From: Pseudomonas frederiksbergensis
GTDB lineage: Bacteria > Pseudomonadota > Gammaproteobacteria > Pseudomonadales > Pseudomonadaceae
Direction: 5' to 3'
DNA length: 64,000 bases
Assembly: GCF_003732665.1 (NCBI RefSeq)
Contig: NZ_MOBP01000003.1
Location: 1 to 64,000 of the forward strand
Shown: positions 9,731 through 18,639 of the stretch, in pieces
How the letters are laid out: each line of letters starts with the position of its first letter
Position numbering within the stretch: position 1 is the first letter of the stretch
Position numbers and translations under genes: made by a program
Notes under the pieces: model-generated
Seen by the model: only the letters and a program-made list of their open reading frames with translations
Database searches by the model: none
Told to the model about the DNA's origin: nothing

Positions 9731-10414
9731 ATGCCGATCAAAGCGATTCTCACCGACATCGAAGGCACCACCAGCGCGGTGAGTTTTGTGTTCGACGTGT
9801 TGTTTCCCTACGCCGCCAAACACCTGCCGGACTTTGTTCGCCAGCACGCCGCACGGGCGGATGTCGCTGAGCAACTGGACGCCGTGCGCCGGGACAGCAA
9901 TGAACCCGAGGCCGACGTTGAGCGCGTCATTGGCATCCTGCTGGGCTGGATTGCCGAAGACCGCAAAGCCACGCCACTCAAGGCCTTGCAAGGCATGGTC
10001 TGGGAGCAGGGTTATCAGGCCGGGCAGTTGAAGGGCCATGTTTACCCGGATGCCGTTGAAGCGCTGAAGCGCTGGCACCAGAACGGTTTTCAACTGTTTG
10101 TGTATTCCTCGGGCTCGATCCAGGCACAGAAGCTGATCTTCGGCTGCTCGGACGCGGGGGACTTGTCGCCGCTGTTCAGTGGCTACTTCGACACCACGTC
10201 GGGACCCAAGCGTGAGGCGCAATCTTACGAACGCATCACCCAGGTAATCGGGTTGGAAGCGGGGCAGATTCTGTTCCTGTCCGATATCGTCGAAGAACTG
10301 GACGCGGCGGGTGCTGCAGGCATGGCGACGTGCGGGTTGGCGCGGGAGGGCGGCGAGTTGGCGGGGCATGTGACGGTCGACAGCTTTGCGCGGATCAACC
10401 CCGCCGCCATGTAA
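9731..10414 (+). CDS. mtnC: Enolase-phosphatase E1
   Basis: MtnC is a bifunctional HAD-family enzyme that enolises and dephosphorylates diketomethylthiopentyl-1-phosphate. The start is [19 protein letters not shown]: the Asp-x-Glu-Gly-Thr form of HAD motif I is diagnostic of MtnC. The later YSSGS and [14 protein letters not shown] correspond to HAD motifs II and IV. The 227-residue protein closes the mtn cluster and is followed by a REP pair and a hairpin terminator. Confidence 0.96.
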   Translation: MPIKAILTDIEGTTSAVSFVFDVLFPYAAKHLPDFVRQHAARADVAEQLDAVRRDSNEPEADVERVIGILLGWIAEDRKATPLKALQGMVWEQGYQAGQLKGHVYPDAVEALKRWHQNGFQLFVYSSGSIQAQKLIFGCSDAGDLSPLFSGYFDTTSGPKREAQSYERITQVIGLEAGQILFLSDIVEELDAAGAAGMATCGLAREGGELAGHVTVDSFARINPAAM

Positions 10415-10423
10415 CCCACATAA

Positions 10424-10519
10424 CCTGTAGGAGCGAGGCTTGCCCGCGAAGGCGTCGGATCAGCCAACATCTATATCGACTGACACACCGCCTTCGCGGG
10501 CAAGCCTCGCTCCTACAGG
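10424..10519. repeat. REP pair (GTAGGAGCGAGGCTTGCCCGCGAAGG family)
   Basis: Two long inverted arms of about 32 bases are separated by about 30 bases of unrelated sequence. They lie downstream of mtnC. Confidence 0.92.
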
Positions 10520-10544
10520 GGACTGCGTGACTCCAGAAACAACT

Positions 10545-10582
10545 CAGGCCGTGAAGCGAAAGCTGTCACGGCCTGTTTGTTT
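10545..10582. terminator. Rho-independent terminator between mtnC and the DUF3509 gene
   Basis: Perfect ten-base arms CAGGCCGTGA / TCACGGCCTG are followed by TTTGTTT. The hairpin serves mtnC and could also serve the convergent DUF3509 gene. Confidence 0.85.
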
Positions 10583-10597
10583 AAAGCGTCGAACGAT

Positions 10598-10876
10598 TTA
10601 CACCGAATGATAGGTCGGCAAAGCAAACCGTTGCTGGCTCTGCAGCATGGAAATCTGTGGCAATTCGCTGGCCTGTTCAGCCAGGTCACGACGGATCGCG
10701 CTGATCACCCACGACAGTTGGTCGCCAGCATGCAATTGCTGGTAGGAAATCGAGCGTTTAAAGACTTTGCCTTCGGTACTGCGCAGCGTCAGCAGGATGC
10801 CACCGTCAGGGCGTGCCTGGGTGGTCACGTCGAAGTTGGAGAACAGCGAAGTAAATTTTTCTTGGATCAGGCTCAT
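10598..10876 (-). CDS. DUF3509-type small protein
   Basis: This 92-residue soluble protein (MSLIQEKFTSLFSNF...) matches my recollection of the Pseudomonas-restricted DUF3509 family, whose function is not known. It has no signal peptide, membrane segment or cysteine. It faces mtnC across a shared terminator. Start support is moderate: GGAGC lies just before the ATG on the minus strand. Confidence 0.8.
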   Translation of the reverse strand: MSLIQEKFTSLFSNFDVTTQARPDGGILLTLRSTEGKVFKRSISYQQLHAGDQLSWVISAIRRDLAEQASELPQISMLQSQQRFALPTYHSV

Positions 10877-11219
10877 GTCTATCAGCTCCGTTAGCGCTTA
10901 ATTAGCAAGCATGGAGAGGTAGTTGCAGCGATTGTGCCAGCACTGAACTTTTTAAAAGTTGTTATAAATCAACAAGTTATTTATATGATGGTTTTTTACT
11001 TTCGTGCAATCTGCATGAATGGCCATCGTGCATCCTGCATTTTGCGTGGTCACGCACGATTGGATGGAACGAATGGCGCAGCCAGGGATCACCCTTGCCC
11101 AGGTATCCAGGGCGGATACAAAACATTGCAAAAACCGCGTGTACAGCTCCAGAACGGCTGACGTATTTTCGGGCTCAATCAACGCCGCCCGACAATAAGA
11201 AAACCGACCGGGAGCCACC
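10877..11219. other. Intergenic region, AT-rich promoter zone
   Basis: These 343 bases separate divergent genes. The left half is AT-rich (about 10945-11010), in contrast to its surroundings. The right half carries an imperfect repetition of GTGCA and TGCAT motifs around 11005-11060 and the short palindrome GTGGTCACGCAC near 11047. No convincing small ORF was seen. Promoters for both flanking genes are expected here but cannot be placed with confidence. Confidence 0.4.
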
Positions 11220-13046
11220 ATGAGCGACACGATTACCTGGGGCATGATGCTCCGCAAATTGCCGACCATTGCCAAAGCCATTCCCCGCGTGGTGAAGGGC
11301 ATGAAGGTCGCCAACGTCAAGGATCCGACCCAACCGTGTGGCCTCGGCTGGACCTTCGAGCAGGCAACCTTGCGCAACCCCGATGGCCTCGCCTTGCTGC
11401 AAGACGCGGTGGCGCTGACGTACACCCAGGTCAACCAGTGGGCCAATCGCATCGCCCATCACCTGATCAGCCAAGGCATCGGCAAGGGCGACGTGGTGGC
11501 GGTCTTCATTGAGAACCGTCCGGAATTGCTGGTGACAATCCTGGCGGTGGCCAAGGTTGGCGGCATCAGTGCCTTGCTCAATACCTCGCAAACCCGCGAC
11601 GCCTTGACCCACAGTCTCGTCCTGGTGGCGCCGGCGGCGATCATTGTCGGCGAGGAACTGGTGCCCGCGTTTTCGGCGGTGCGTCAGCGGGTTTCCATCC
11701 CGGCGCAACGCACCTGGTTCGTCGCCGATCGCGACACTTACAGCTATCCGGGCATTTCGCCCGACAGCTTTATCAACCTGATGATGGCCAGCGCCGACGC
11801 CCCGGATCACAACCCGGCCAGCAGTCAGCAGGTGTTCTGCGACGACACCTGCTTCTATATCTACACCTCCGGGACCACCGGGCTGCCCAAGGCCGGCGTG
11901 TTCAAGCACGGGCGCTGGATGCGCAGCTCTGCCAGTTTCGGCATGATCGCCCTGGATATGCAGCCGCAAGATGTCGTGTATTGCACCTTGCCGCTGTATC
12001 ACGCCACCGGGCTGTGTGTGTGCTGGGGCTCGGCCATCAGCGGCGCCTCGGGATTCGCCATTCGCCGCAAGTTCAGCGCCAGTCAGTTCTGGAGCGATGT
12101 GCGCAAGTACCACGCGACCACCCTTGGTTACGTCGGCGAACTGTGCCGCTACCTGGTGGATCAACCGGCCAGCGCCGATGACAATCGGCACGGCGTGACC
12201 AAGATGATCGGCAATGGCTTGCGTCCCGGGGCGTGGCGCGAGTTCAAGACGCGCTTCGGCGTCAGCCACATCTGCGAGCTGTACGCGGCCAGCGACGGCA
12301 ACATCGGTTTCAGTAACATCCTCAACTTCGATAACACCATCGGTTTTTCCCTGATGTCCTGGGAGCTGGTGGCGTATGACCACGACAGCGGCGCGCCGCT
12401 TCGCAATGCCAAGGGCTTGATGAGCAAAGTGGCCAAGGGCGGGCAGGGCTTGTTGCTGGCGAAAATCGACGACAAGGCGCCGCTGGACGGCTACACCGAT
12501 CCGCAAAAGACCGAGAAAGTCGTACTCCACGATGTGTTCGCCAAGGGCGACCGCTACTTCAACACCGGCGACCTGCTGCGCAATATCGGTTTCGGTCACG
12601 CGCAGTTTGTCGATCGCCTGGGCGACACCTACCGCTGGAAGGGCGAGAACGTCTCGACCACCGAAGTCGAAAACGTCCTGTTGAAACACCCGAACATTTG
12701 CGAGGCGGTGGCTTACGGCGTGGAAATCCGCAACACCAACGGCCGCGCCGGGATGGCGGCGATCACACCGGCCGAGTCCCTGGCGACCCTGGATTTCAGC
12801 GAACTGCTGAGTTTCGCCCGCCAGCAAATGCCTGCCTACGCCGTGCCCCTGTTCCTGCGGGTGAAGGTGAAAATGGAAACCACCGGCACCTTCAAATACC
12901 AGAAGACCCGACTCAAGGACGAAGCCTTCGACCCGGACAAGACCGGCGATGACCCGATCTACGCCTGGCTGCCGGGCACCCAGACCTACGTGCAAGTCAC
13001 CGGGCAGGTGCTGGCCGATATTCACGGCGGCAAGTACCGCTATTGA
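11220..13046 (+). CDS. Long-chain acyl-CoA synthetase (FATP-like AMP-binding enzyme)
   Basis: The 608-residue enzyme should activate a fatty or other carboxylic acid with ATP and CoA. The AMP-binding P-loop YTSGTTGLPKAG lies at about 213-225. GDTYRWKGENVSTTEVE near 475 is the A8-like motif of the FATP/very-long-chain branch. The catalytic-lysine region TGTFKYQKTRLK is near the C-terminus. The start has GGGAGCC upstream. It stands alone between divergent DUF3509 and an ankyrin gene, so the substrate range is not indicated by context. Confidence 0.9.
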   Translation: MSDTITWGMMLRKLPTIAKAIPRVVKGMKVANVKDPTQPCGLGWTFEQATLRNPDGLALLQDAVALTYTQVNQWANRIAHHLISQGIGKGDVVAVFIENRPELLVTILAVAKVGGISALLNTSQTRDALTHSLVLVAPAAIIVGEELVPAFSAVRQRVSIPAQRTWFVADRDTYSYPGISPDSFINLMMASADAPDHNPASSQQVFCDDTCFYIYTSGTTGLPKAGVFKHGRWMRSSASFGMIALDMQPQDVVYCTLPLYHATGLCVCWGSAISGASGFAIRRKFSASQFWSDVRKYHATTLGYVGELCRYLVDQPASADDNRHGVTKMIGNGLRPGAWREFKTRFGVSHICELYAASDGNIGFSNILNFDNTIGFSLMSWELVAYDHDSGAPLRNAKGLMSKVAKGGQGLLLAKIDDKAPLDGYTDPQKTEKVVLHDVFAKGDRYFNTGDLLRNIGFGHAQFVDRLGDTYRWKGENVSTTEVENVLLKHPNICEAVAYGVEIRNTNGRAGMAAITPAESLATLDFSELLSFARQQMPAYAVPLFLRVKVKMETTGTFKYQKTRLKDEAFDPDKTGDDPIYAWLPGTQTYVQVTGQVLADIHGGKYRY

Positions 13047-13142
13047 ATCTGGCTATGGCTGCCCTTTAGAAAAAAGGAGTGACAGGCACCGGGGCGCTCG
13101 GGAAACTGTCGGCTTTCCGATTGACCGAATAGAGAGTCCCCC

Positions 13143-13661
13143 ATGTCAGACCAAAGCCGCCAGATGACGCCCGAAGAAGCTGCCGAATTCGCCGAACAGG
13201 TGTTCAACAAAGCGCGGGAGGGCGATGCGGCCATGATGGCGGCGCTGCTGACCAAAGGCCTGCCGCCGAACCTGCGTAACCACAAGGGCGACACCTTGCT
13301 GATGCTCGCCGCGTACCACGGCCACGTCGAGACCGTGAAAGTGCTGCTGGAACACAAGGCCGACCCGGAAATCCGCAACGACAACGGCCAGAGCCCGATT
13401 GCCGGCGCCGCGTTCAAGGGCGACCTGGCGGTGGTCAAGGCGTTGGTTGATGGCGGGGCGCAAGTGGAAGGCTCGTCGTTCGACGGCCGCACGGCGCTGA
13501 TGATGGCGGCGATGTTCAACCGCGTAGAAATCGTTGATTACCTGATCAGCAAAGGAGCTGATCCGAAGGCCAAGGATGCCAATGGCGTATCGGCGCTGGA
13601 TGCGGCCAAAACCATGGGCGCCGTAGACACCACTGCTCAATTGCAGAAATTGCTGGCGTGA
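13143..13661 (+). CDS. Ankyrin-repeat protein
   Basis: The 172-residue protein consists almost entirely of ankyrin repeats. At least four are visible, with hallmarks such as GDTLLMLAAYHGHVETVKVLL, NGQSPIAGAAFKGDLAVVKAL, GRTALMMAAMFNRVEIVDYL and NGVSALDAAKTMG. It has no signal peptide, so a cytoplasmic protein-binding role is likely. The partner is unknown. A REP pair follows. Confidence 0.93.
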   Translation: MSDQSRQMTPEEAAEFAEQVFNKAREGDAAMMAALLTKGLPPNLRNHKGDTLLMLAAYHGHVETVKVLLEHKADPEIRNDNGQSPIAGAAFKGDLAVVKALVDGGAQVEGSSFDGRTALMMAAMFNRVEIVDYLISKGADPKAKDANGVSALDAAKTMGAVDTTAQLQKLLA

Positions 13662-13662
13662 C

Positions 13663-13757
13663 CCTGTAGGAGCGAGGCTTGCCCGCGAAGGCGTCAGCAA
13701 ATTCAACATCGACGTTGACAGACACACCGCCTTCGCGGGCAAGCCTCGCTCCTACAA
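13663..13757. repeat. REP pair (GTAGGAGCGAGGCTTGCCCG family)
   Basis: Two inverted arms flank a short spacer between the ankyrin gene and the next coding region. Confidence 0.92.
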
Positions 13758-13816
13758 GGTAAATGGAGGTATCCTTCGCGCCCTCAAAATTTCCCCTCGC
13801 TACAGGATCCATCCCC

Positions 13817-14347
13817 ATGAAAACCGCACTCGTCGAACTCATCAGCAAAATCAGCTCCGGGTGCATGGGCGAAGACGAAATCCTGAAGATCGCTGACGAA
13901 GCGGCCCAGGCCTTCGCTGATCCCGAGGCTTTCCTGGCGGCCAATCCGGACATTAACTACGACGACACCTTCCCGATGCCATTGGGCGAATGGGTCGTTG
14001 TCGGCAGCCTGCCGGAAACCGTGCTGTTCCAGGCTGACACCTACGTTGACCTGTTCGCCCAGATCGTCGCTTCGTTCGGCCCCGGTGTGGACTTCAACAT
14101 CAAGCCCAAGCAACTGGCCAAGACCGAAGCCCTGACCGCGCTCAACCGCATTCAGGTGCAGATGGGCAGCATGAACAAGGAAAAAGGCGGCTACACCCTG
14201 ATGAACTTCAGCCAGTTGCTCGACGACGAACTGCAAGTGGTGCTGGTCTACGGCAACGACGTGCCCCGCGTGCTTGAGTTGTGCGCCCAGGTTGGCATCG
14301 CCGCCGCACCTTCCCTGGAAGCCCTGAAAGTGGCTATCCACGTTTAA
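13817..14347 (+). CDS. Conserved hypothetical protein
   Basis: This 176-residue soluble acidic protein starts MKTALVELISKI. The ATG at 13817 is preferred over one 18 codons upstream, which lies inside the repeat flank. I do not recognise a domain. Predicted mixed alpha/beta content and the absence of cysteines, signal peptide or membrane segments suggest a cytoplasmic protein. It sits between the ankyrin gene and a small membrane protein. Confidence 0.7.
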   Translation: MKTALVELISKISSGCMGEDEILKIADEAAQAFADPEAFLAANPDINYDDTFPMPLGEWVVVGSLPETVLFQADTYVDLFAQIVASFGPGVDFNIKPKQLAKTEALTALNRIQVQMGSMNKEKGGYTLMNFSQLLDDELQVVLVYGNDVPRVLELCAQVGIAAAPSLEALKVAIHV

Positions 14348-14418
14348 CACAATAAAACGGAACCCTCCCGAGGGCCGGCTATCCTAAGACTGCATGCCAC
14401 TTTCTTGGGAGCAACACT

Positions 14419-14610
14419 ATGGGTTCCAGTTTCAACGGTCTGGTTGGCCTGATCATTCTTGCCCTGGACATCTGGGCCATCATCAACGTGCTGAAAAGCG
14501 GCGCCGAAACCGGGATGAAGATCATCTGGGTGCTGCTGATCCTGCTGCTGCCGGTGCTGGGCCTGATCATCTGGGCCATCGCCGGGCCACGGGGGAATGT
14601 CAGGATCTGA
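14419..14610 (+). CDS. PLDc_N-type small membrane protein
   Basis: The 63-residue protein is two hydrophobic helices (about 5-25 and 34-54) joined by NVLKSGAETGMK, ending in GPRGNVRI. This is the layout of the phospholipase-D N-terminal-like domain (cardiolipin-synthase N-terminal type), found alone in many small bacterial membrane proteins. GGGAGCAACACT precedes the ATG. The role is unknown. Confidence 0.8.
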   Translation: MGSSFNGLVGLIILALDIWAIINVLKSGAETGMKIIWVLLILLLPVLGLIIWAIAGPRGNVRI

Positions 14611-14635
14611 CGCCTTCCTGAAGGTCCACACTTTC

Positions 14636-14730
14636 CCTGTGGGAGCGGGCTTGCTCGCGAAAGCGGTGTATCAGTCAAAATAAACATCAACTGACACGAC
14701 GCCTTCGCGAGCAAGCCCGCTCCCACAAGG
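14636..14730. repeat. REP pair (GTGGGAGCGGGCTTGCTCGCG family)
   Basis: Inverted arms of the G-rich subtype lie between the PLDc_N gene and speE. Confidence 0.92.
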
Positions 14731-14874
14731 GATTGCGGCACGTCATCACGTGACGTTCGACCTGTCATGTTCCGCAACGTAGAATGCGCGCCTTTGCCGG
14801 GCAATCGAGCCTTTCGATTGGCCATCATGGGCGGGTAACCGTCCGTTGCCGCCGCATTCATCGGAGCACTTCCC

Positions 14875-15750
14875 ATGACCACCACCAAAACCAGCGAATA
14901 CCTGGAAACCCTCTACGAAGGTTACGGCCAGCGTTTTCGCATGGAAAAACTGCTGCACGAAGTGCGCACCGAACACCAACACCTGGTGATCTTCGAAAAC
15001 CCGCGCATGGGCCGGGTCATGGCGCTGGACGGTGTGATCCAGACCACCGAAGCCGACGAATTCATCTACCACGAAATGCTCACCCACGTGCCGATCCTCG
15101 CCCATGGCTCCGCCAAGCGCGTGCTGATCATCGGCGGTGGCGACGGCGGCATGTTGCGTGAAGTGGCCAAGCACGGCAGCGTCGAGCACATCACCATGGT
15201 CGAGATCGACGGCACCGTGGTCGACATGTGCAAGGAGTTCCTGCCGAACCACTCCAAGGGTGCATACGACGACCCACGGTTGAACCTGGTGATCGACGAC
15301 GGCATGCGTTTCGTTGCCACCACCGCTGAAAAATTCGACGTGATCATTTCCGACTCCACCGACCCGATCGGGCCGGGCGAAGTGTTGTTCTCGGAAAACT
15401 TCTACCAGGCCTGCCACCGTTGCCTGAACGAAGGCGGCATCCTGGTGACGCAGAACGGTACGCCATTCATGCAACTGGGCGAAGTGCAAACCACCGCCGG
15501 GCGCCTGCGCAGCCTGTTTCCGGACTGGCACTTCTACCAGGCGGCCGTGCCGACCTACATCGGCGGCGCCATGACGTTTGCCTGGGGCGCGACCAATACC
15601 GCGTATCGCAAGTTGTCCCGCGAAACCCTGCAACAGCGCTTCGCCGGCAGCGGCATCATCACCCGCTACTACAACCCGGAAATCCACATCGGCGCGTTCG
15701 CCATGCCGCAATACGTGCTGAACGCGATCAACAAGCCAAGCAACGACTGA
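14875..15750 (+). CDS. speE: Spermidine synthase (polyamine aminopropyltransferase)
   Basis: The enzyme transfers an aminopropyl group from decarboxylated SAM to putrescine. The 291-residue protein has the SAM-binding loop [13 protein letters not shown] near 84-96, the conserved [10 protein letters not shown] near 160-169 and the Y..E..YHEML substrate segment. It releases methylthioadenosine, the substrate of the methionine salvage pathway encoded by the mtn genes about 4.5 kb upstream. Confidence 0.95.
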   Translation: MTTTKTSEYLETLYEGYGQRFRMEKLLHEVRTEHQHLVIFENPRMGRVMALDGVIQTTEADEFIYHEMLTHVPILAHGSAKRVLIIGGGDGGMLREVAKHGSVEHITMVEIDGTVVDMCKEFLPNHSKGAYDDPRLNLVIDDGMRFVATTAEKFDVIISDSTDPIGPGEVLFSENFYQACHRCLNEGGILVTQNGTPFMQLGEVQTTAGRLRSLFPDWHFYQAAVPTYIGGAMTFAWGATNTAYRKLSRETLQQRFAGSGIITRYYNPEIHIGAFAMPQYVLNAINKPSND

Positions 15751-15782
15751 AGCCGACGCGTAATCCCCTGAATAACGCGTAA

Positions 15783-15882
15783 CCCCTGTAGGAGCGAAGC
15801 TTGCTCGCGAAAGCGGTGTATCAGTTAAAACATATGTCGACTGGTACACCGCCTTCGCGAGCAAGCTTTGCTCCTACAGGGG
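15783..15882. repeat. REP pair, AGCGAAGCTTGCTCGCG subtype
   Basis: An inverted pair of a third subtype (GGAGCGAAGCTTGCTCGCGAAAGC) lies directly after speE. Confidence 0.9.
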
Positions 15883-15989
15883 TTTTGTGTTTTTTCATGA
15901 GTCAGCGCCGCAATCCGTTTGAACGATCAGTCAGGCCAAAAGTCCAGATAGTTGTAAGCCCATTTGCGGGTTTGATCGAGGAGGCACTG

Positions 15990-16223
15990 ATGCAAAAGTG
16001 GAAAATCACTTTCGTGGATGATCACGGCGAAACGCTCGATGAAGTCTTTGAGTGCGACGAGTGCCCGGATAACGAGCACGCGGCCAAACTCATCAAGGCC
16101 CGGCTTTTGCCTGTCGCTGCCGAACTGGATCTGAACGATCTGGAAGGGCGAACCGCTGATGCTTGCGTTAAAAGTCTCAAGACCCAGAACAGCATTCAAA
16201 TCCTCGGCATTACTCCTGTCTGA
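15990..16223 (+). CDS. Small acidic hypothetical protein (77 aa)
   Basis: Strong GAGGAGG lies seven bases before the ATG at 15990 and fixes this start. An upstream extension in frame runs into the REP element. The product is acidic and soluble, with two cysteines in FECDECPD (a CxxC-type pair). No family was recognised. Confidence 0.72.
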   Translation: MQKWKITFVDDHGETLDEVFECDECPDNEHAAKLIKARLLPVAAELDLNDLEGRTADACVKSLKTQNSIQILGITPV

Positions 16224-16437
16224 ACCTCACCTGTCTCTTTCACAACCAGACCTTGGCAGCGGCTCCGAGATGGGGCTACTCTGCAAGCGAGATCAGCGAA
16301 CGGATCGCTAAGGTCTGGTCTTGTCAGCTACATGCTTAAATCCCGGCGGCAACCTGGTTGCCGTATGGCCTCCACCAATCGGTTGCGGGCCTCGGGAGTA
16401 CGGAAAGTCTATCCATATGGTGTTAGGAGGACGATTC

Positions 16438-16779
16438 ATGAGCACAGCCTATCAAGAAGACATCAGTACCAGCGTACTGCGCCGCATGAAGGAAGGCGGT
16501 TTCGACTTTTCACGGTTCCATCCCATCGAGTTCTACGCGATATTCCCGGACGAGGAGCGGGCACGCAGGGCGGCAGGTCATTTTTGTGGTGAATCCTTGA
16601 ATGCCCAGATCAGCGTGCGCGACGACGGCGCATGGCATCTGGAACTGAGCAAAGTGATGTACGCCACCTACGACGGCATCGGCGACTTTGAGCAGGACTT
16701 CGAGGCCGTGGTCGAACCTCTGGGCGGCATCATCGAAGGATGGGGCGTCAAGCAGGAGGTACGAGGGCTACTCGCATAA
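16438..16779 (+). CDS. RraB-family (RNase E inhibitor-like) protein
   Basis: The 113-residue protein matches the RraB/DUF1260 pattern: FSRFHPIEFYAIFPDEERARRAA near 22-44 and a C-terminal EPLGGIIEGWGVK. RraB proteins bind RNase E and alter mRNA decay. TTAGGAGG about nine bases before the ATG at 16438 gives the start; the frame opens earlier without a ribosome site. A terminator follows. Confidence 0.82.
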   Translation: MSTAYQEDISTSVLRRMKEGGFDFSRFHPIEFYAIFPDEERARRAAGHFCGESLNAQISVRDDGAWHLELSKVMYATYDGIGDFEQDFEAVVEPLGGIIEGWGVKQEVRGLLA

Positions 16780-16805
16780 CATTATGAACAGCGACAACAT
16801 CCATT

Positions 16806-16839
16806 AACGGCTGACCTTCGGGTTGGCCGTTTTCGTTTG
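16806..16839 (+). terminator. Rho-independent terminator after the RraB-like gene
   Basis: Arms AACGGCTGACC / GGTTGGCCGTT with a TTCG tetraloop are followed by a T-rich tail. Confidence 0.85.
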
Positions 16840-16852
16840 TGCGGTTCCCCGT

Positions 16853-16902
16853 CCCCTGTAGGAGCTGTCGAGTGAAACGAGGCTGCGATCTTTTGATCTT
16901 CG
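16853..16902. repeat. Repeat fragment (GTAGGAGCTGTCGAGTGAAA type)
   Basis: A single arm begins like the other REP sequences (TGTAGGAGC) but continues GTCGAGTGAAACGAGGC and ends in CTTTTGATCTTCG. It looks like one half of another Pseudomonas intergenic repeat. No second arm is nearby. Confidence 0.5.
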
Positions 16903-16905
16903 CTT

Positions 16906-17148
16906 TTGATTCACAACATTTCAAAACCCAAAAAAAAACCGCCTAAACAGGCGGCCAAAGGGAAGTTCGAGAGGTTTTGCAACGAATGCGCGGATTATCC
17001 GCATCAACCCCCGGGCAGTGAAATCAACTCTGACTATGCTGTTGATAGGCGACAACATTGCTTCGCAATGAAGCGGGGGCGATCGGGTTGGGGCGTTTGC
17101 CGCACAGCATTGGTGCGGTGCTTTTGGGGCGATTATCCAACTGATTGA
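16906..17148 (+). CDS. Possible small cysteine-rich protein (80 aa)
   Basis: An open frame starting with TTG encodes a lysine-rich N-terminus followed by a segment with five cysteines (FCNEC, HCF, VCR, RCF). The spacing could bind metal, but there is no good ribosome site and no recognised family. It may be a decayed or spurious frame. Confidence 0.3.
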   Translation: MIHNISKPKKKPPKQAAKGKFERFCNECADYPHQPPGSEINSDYAVDRRQHCFAMKRGRSGWGVCRTALVRCFWGDYPTD

Positions 17149-17217
17149 AATTTAAGCGTTTATGCCGATGGCACGGGCCTTGCGATGCCTAGATGTCCGG
17201 GTGACAAGGAGTACGGC

Positions 17218-18627
17218 ATGATCCGCACCTATTTTGATGAGATGTACGATGCCGGCGGCCTGGTCCGCCCGCATTATCGGGAGTTCGCCCGTTGGCTGGC
17301 CGAAACGCCTGACGAGCTTTTGGCACAACGGCGACGCGAGGCCGATCTGTTGTTTCATCGTGCCGGCATAACCTTCACGCTCTATGGCGATGAGCAGGGG
17401 ACAGAGCGCCTGATTCCCTTCGACACCATCCCCCGCAGCATCCCCGCCAGTGAATGGCGGATCGTCGAACGTGGCTGCATCCAGCGGGTCAAGGCGTTGA
17501 ACATGTTCCTCGCCGACCTCTATCACGAGCAGCGCATTATCAAGGCCGGCATTATCCCGGCCGAGCAAGTGCTGGCCAACGAGCAATACCAGTTGGCGAT
17601 GCAAGGCCTGGATCTGCACCGGGATATCTATTCCCACATCTCCGGCGTCGATCTGGTGCGCGACGGCGACGGCACGTACTACGTGCTCGAAGACAACCTG
17701 CGTACACCGAGCGGCGTGAGCTACATGCTCGAAGATCGCAAGATGATGATGCGCCTGTTCCCCGAGCTGTTCGCGGCGCAACGCATTGCCCCCATCGACC
17801 ACTACCCGAACCTGTTGCTCGACACCCTGAAAAGCTCCAGCCCGATCGATAACCCGAGCGTGGTGGTGCTGACCCCTGGGCGTTTCAACAGCGCGTTTTT
17901 CGAGCACGCTTTCCTGGCGCGGGAAATGGGCGTGGAACTGGTGGAAGGCGCGGACCTGTTCGTGCGCGATGACAAGGTGTTCATGCGCACCACGGACGGG
18001 CCAAAAGCGGTCGACGTGATCTACCGGCGCCTCGACGATGCGTTCCTCGATCCGCTGGCGTTCAACCCGGACTCGATGCTCGGCGTGCCGGGGCTGCTGT
18101 CGTCTTATCGCTCCGGCAACGTGGTGCTGGCCAATGCTATCGGCACCGGGGTTGCGGATGACAAGTCGGTGTATCCGTTCGTCACGGACATGATTCGTTT
18201 CTACCTCGATGAAGAACCGATCCTGAAAAACGTGCCGACCTGGCAATGCCGCAATCCCTCGGAACTGTCCCACGTCCTGGCCAATCTTCCCGACCTGGTG
18301 GTCAAGGAAACCCAGGGCTCCGGCGGTTACGGAATGCTGGTGGGGCCGGCGGCGACGGCAGCGGAAATCGAGTCGTTCCGCGCGCGGATCAAGGCCAAGC
18401 CCCACGCGTACATCGCGCAACCGACGTTGTCCCTGTCGACCTGTCCGACCTTTGTCGAAAACGGCATCGCGCCACGCCACATCGACCTGCGTCCGTTTGT
18501 ATTGTCTGGCCGCGAAACCCGGGTTGTGCCCGGCGGTTTGACCCGTGTTGCTTTGCGTGAAGGCTCCCTGGTGGTGAATTCCTCCCAGGGCGGCGGCACC
18601 AAGGACACCTGGGTGGTCGAGGATTGA
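17218..18627 (+). CDS. Circularly permuted type 2 ATP-grasp protein
   Basis: The 469-residue protein has the circularly permuted ATP-grasp layout: an N-terminal YDAGGLVRPHYREF motif, LEDNLRTPSGVSYMLEDR near 156-173, VVKETQGSGGYGM near 360-372 and a C-terminal RTRVALREGSLVVNSSQGGG-like end. Such proteins are predicted to form amide or peptide bonds with ATP. The ATG at 17218 has AAGGAG six bases upstream. It is the first gene of a three-gene operon with alpha-E and transglutaminase proteins. Confidence 0.9.
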   Translation: MIRTYFDEMYDAGGLVRPHYREFARWLAETPDELLAQRRREADLLFHRAGITFTLYGDEQGTERLIPFDTIPRSIPASEWRIVERGCIQRVKALNMFLADLYHEQRIIKAGIIPAEQVLANEQYQLAMQGLDLHRDIYSHISGVDLVRDGDGTYYVLEDNLRTPSGVSYMLEDRKMMMRLFPELFAAQRIAPIDHYPNLLLDTLKSSSPIDNPSVVVLTPGRFNSAFFEHAFLAREMGVELVEGADLFVRDDKVFMRTTDGPKAVDVIYRRLDDAFLDPLAFNPDSMLGVPGLLSSYRSGNVVLANAIGTGVADDKSVYPFVTDMIRFYLDEEPILKNVPTWQCRNPSELSHVLANLPDLVVKETQGSGGYGMLVGPAATAAEIESFRARIKAKPHAYIAQPTLSLSTCPTFVENGIAPRHIDLRPFVLSGRETRVVPGGLTRVALREGSLVVNSSQGGGTKDTWVVED

Positions 18628-18639
18628 AGGAAGCCTGCC

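Noticed and set aside
10424..10519. CRISPR-like repeats
   Set aside because: The repeats are inverted pairs at scattered loci, with no regular direct array and no spacers; they are REP elements.
11175..13025. Long minus-strand ORF opposite the acyl-CoA synthetase (616 aa)
   Set aside because: It is a shadow frame of a gene with clear AMP-binding motifs and lacks any recognisable domain.
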